Source: Paracoccaceae bacterium (GTDB lineage Bacteria; Pseudomonadota; Alphaproteobacteria; Rhodobacterales; Rhodobacteraceae). From it: 16,326 nt of DNA. Shown one piece after another: positions 15,183 to 16,326 of the stretch; position 1 is the stretch's first letter, and every line of letters begins with the position of its first letter. Location of the stretch: contig SKMI01000304.1 of the NCBI GenBank assembly GCA_007121115.1, positions 1 to 16,326 of the forward strand. Direction: 5' to 3'. The notes beneath the pieces are model-generated. The model saw nothing but the letters and a program-made list of their open reading frames with translations, was not told where the DNA came from and searched no databases. Made by a program: the position numbers and the translations under genes.

Positions 15183-16082
15183 ATGATCACACCGCTTGAG
15201 ACGACGCTGCTGGGCATCATGATGATGGTCATCATGCTGGGCATGGGCGCGTCGATGACCTGGCGCGATTTCATGCTGGCGTTTCGCAAGCCGCGCGGGA
15301 TCGTCGTGGGCCTGACCAGCCAGTTCCTGGTCATGCCCGCGCTGGGGTTTGCGCTGGCCATGGCGCTGGGGCTGCCACCGGCGATGGTGGTCGGGCTGAT
15401 CCTGATCGCCTGCATGCCGGGGGGGACCACCTCGAACATCTTCGCCTATTTCTCCAAGGGGGTGCTGGCGCTGTCGATCATGATGACCACGGCCTCGACC
15501 ATGGTGGCGGTGGTGATGGTGCCGATCCTGCTGACCTTCTACAGCGGGCTGGCGGGGATCGGCGCCGAATTCGTCATTCCGGCTGGCAATGTGGCGCAGG
15601 TGCTGGTGGTGCTGCTGGTGCCCACGGCCATCGGCATGGTGCTGCGCAAGGTCAATCCCAACATCGGCGCCACGGTCGAACTGATCGGCTCGCTCATGGG
15701 GGTGGTGGTGATCCTGTTCCTGATCGTCACCTGGGTGCCGCGCAACTATCAGATGCTGCTCGACACCGGGCCCGAGTTCTACACCGCCACCATCGGCATC
15801 GGGCTGGCCGGGATGCTGTTCGGCTACTGGTTCGCACGGGGCCTGCAGCAGGACAGCAACCGCTCGCGCACCATCAGCCTGGAAACCGGCATCCAGAACG
15901 GGCCGCTGGCGGTGCTGGTGATCACGCTCTCGTTCACCGGCGAGATGCAGCAGGACGTCCTGTTCATTCCGGTGCTCTATTCGCTGTTCATCGTCATCAG
16001 TTCGACCTTTGTGACGATGTGGTATCGCCGCAATGCCACGCGCGAGGAACTGGCCCGCGACGCCGCCAAGGTCGCCACCTGA
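15183..16082 (+). CDS. Bile acid:sodium symporter family transporter
   Basis: A 299-residue, almost wholly hydrophobic inner-membrane protein with about eight to ten membrane segments. It matches the BASS family: G-M-G-A-S-M-T near 20-26, G-G-T-T-S-N at 80-85 and E-T-G-I-Q-N at 234-239. The last two belong to the crossover and sodium-site regions in the ASBT-type structures. Family members move organic anions such as bile acids, pyruvate, pantothenate or sulfonates with Na+. The substrate here is unknown. The gene is 33 bp after the acyl-CoA ligase and probably co-transcribed, which suggests import of a carboxylate that the ligase then activates. The ribosome site is weak (only GGA about 10 bases before the ATG). 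The C-terminal tail is soluble and charged. Confidence 0.9.
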   Translation: MITPLETTLLGIMMMVIMLGMGASMTWRDFMLAFRKPRGIVVGLTSQFLVMPALGFALAMALGLPPAMVVGLILIACMPGGTTSNIFAYFSKGVLALSIMMTTASTMVAVVMVPILLTFYSGLAGIGAEFVIPAGNVAQVLVVLLVPTAIGMVLRKVNPNIGATVELIGSLMGVVVILFLIVTWVPRNYQMLLDTGPEFYTATIGIGLAGMLFGYWFARGLQQDSNRSRTISLETGIQNGPLAVLVITLSFTGEMQQDVLFIPVLYSLFIVISSTFVTMWYRRNATREELARDAAKVAT

Positions 16083-16119
16083 CACCGTAAGGTCAGGAAT
16101 CGGTCCCGATGCTGGCGCA

Positions 16120-16142
16120 TTCCCCGTCCAAGTCTCGGGGAA
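16120..16142. other. Inverted repeat after the transporter gene
   Basis: TTCCCCG (16120-16126) and CGGGGAA (16136-16142) form 7-bp arms around a 9-base loop, about 40 bp after the symporter stop. It could be a terminator, though AAAAC rather than T residues follows, or an operator for the small gene downstream. Confidence 0.4.
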
Positions 16143-16159
16143 AACAAGGCGGTATGGGA

Positions 16160-16175
16160 TCGCGCGCAAGCGCGA
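16160..16175 (+). other. GCAA-loop hairpin just before the pilin-like start
   Basis: TCGCGC (16160-16165) and GCGCGA (16170-16175) pair around a GCAA tetraloop. The hairpin ends 9 bases before the ATG at 16185, close enough to affect ribosome access. Only GACTGGAT lies between, so no clear Shine-Dalgarno site is present. Confidence 0.4.
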
Positions 16176-16184
16176 AGACTGGAT

Positions 16185-16326
16185 ATGCGAAAACTCTGGA
16201 AACGACAGGCGGCGCCCTTGCTGATGCGCTTCGTGCGGGAGCGGTCCGCGGCCGTGACCGTGGACTGGGTGGTGCTGACGGCGGCGGTGGTCGGGATCGG
16301 CCTGGCGGCGCTGACGGCTGTGAGCC
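16185..16326 (+). CDS. Small pilin-like membrane protein, 5' part
   Basis: The ATG at 16185 opens a frame that runs off the right edge after 47 codons. It encodes a basic head (M-R-K-L-W-K-R-Q...R-F-V-R-E-R-S) followed by A-A-V-T-V-D-W-V-V-L-T-A-A-V-V-G-I-G-L-A-A-L, a hydrophobic helix. This resembles Flp/TadE-type prepilins: a short charged leader, a small residue at a possible cleavage site, and an acidic residue about five positions into the helix, here D instead of the usual E. Short proteins with this V-T-V-D-W-V-V-L-T-A-A pattern are, as I recall, frequent in Rhodobacterales, usually unnamed. No tad/cpa genes are visible, and the gene continues outside the window. Confidence 0.65.
   Translation, partial: MRKLWKRQAAPLLMRFVRERSAAVTVDWVVLTAAVVGIGLAALTAVS

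Noticed and set aside
13092..16169. Very long minus-strand open frame (1025 codons) opposite the acyl-CoA ligase and symporter
   Set aside because: Its composition is His/Arg/Gly/Gln-rich without any recognisable domain, and it crosses several real elements including the promoter region and two well-supported genes. It reflects GC-rich codon bias on the coding strand.

Overview
The window is a dense, high-GC chromosomal segment that looks like an alphaproteobacterium, most likely order Rhodobacterales. The main reasons are the gene order pckA / chvI-chvG-hprK-rapZ-EIIA-HPr, the short HPr kinase without an N-terminal domain, and an intergenic repeat ending in CCCCGGGRTATTT that I recall (not checked) from Rhodobacteraceae genomes. 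No phage, transposon, CRISPR array or obvious foreign island is visible. It is a chromosomal region with a few regulatory and repeat structures worth a second look.

Layout. 1-1345 (+): the end of a TonB C-terminal-domain protein, then a complete 3-hydroxybutyryl-CoA dehydrogenase. 1496-6049 (-): one tight operon reading chvI, chvG, hprK, rapZ, PTS EIIA(Man-type), HPr, with overlapping or nearly touching genes from chvG to EIIA. It combines an envelope/acid-stress two-component system with a sugar-transport-free regulatory PTS. A plausible sigma70-type promoter lies at 6104-6131. pckA (PEP carboxykinase, +) is divergent from it, across a 365-bp spacer carrying a 20-bp tandem direct repeat and a palindrome. 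A strong GAAA-tetraloop hairpin ends pckA.

8171-12954: a urate/allantoin catabolic cluster. Leftward are uraH (5-hydroxyisourate hydrolase) and puuD (membrane urate oxidase with a cytochrome c tail). Rightward are a fused puuE-uraD protein (allantoinase plus OHCU decarboxylase), allE ((S)-ureidoglycine aminohydrolase) and allA (ureidoglycolate lyase). Together these cover urate to allantoate and ureidoglycine to glyoxylate plus urea. Allantoate amidohydrolase is not in the window. 13027-13103: tRNA-Pro(CGG) with encoded CCA. 13389-16082: a long-chain-type acyl-CoA ligase followed closely by a bile acid:sodium symporter family transporter. From 16185 to the right edge: the start of a small pilin-like membrane protein.

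The least explained structures are: (i) two copies, in opposite orientation, of a ~62-bp hairpin-bearing repeat (8094-8155 and 12322-12384) with compensating stem changes, plus a possible third partial copy at 1400-1431; (ii) the repeat cluster between chvI and pckA; (iii) an inverted repeat overlapping the likely -35 of the acyl-CoA ligase; (iv) a RapZ whose P-loop lacks the usual Lys and Ser/Thr; (v) the pilin-like D-W-V-V protein at the right edge. I did not find convincing evidence of a wholly new multi-gene system.
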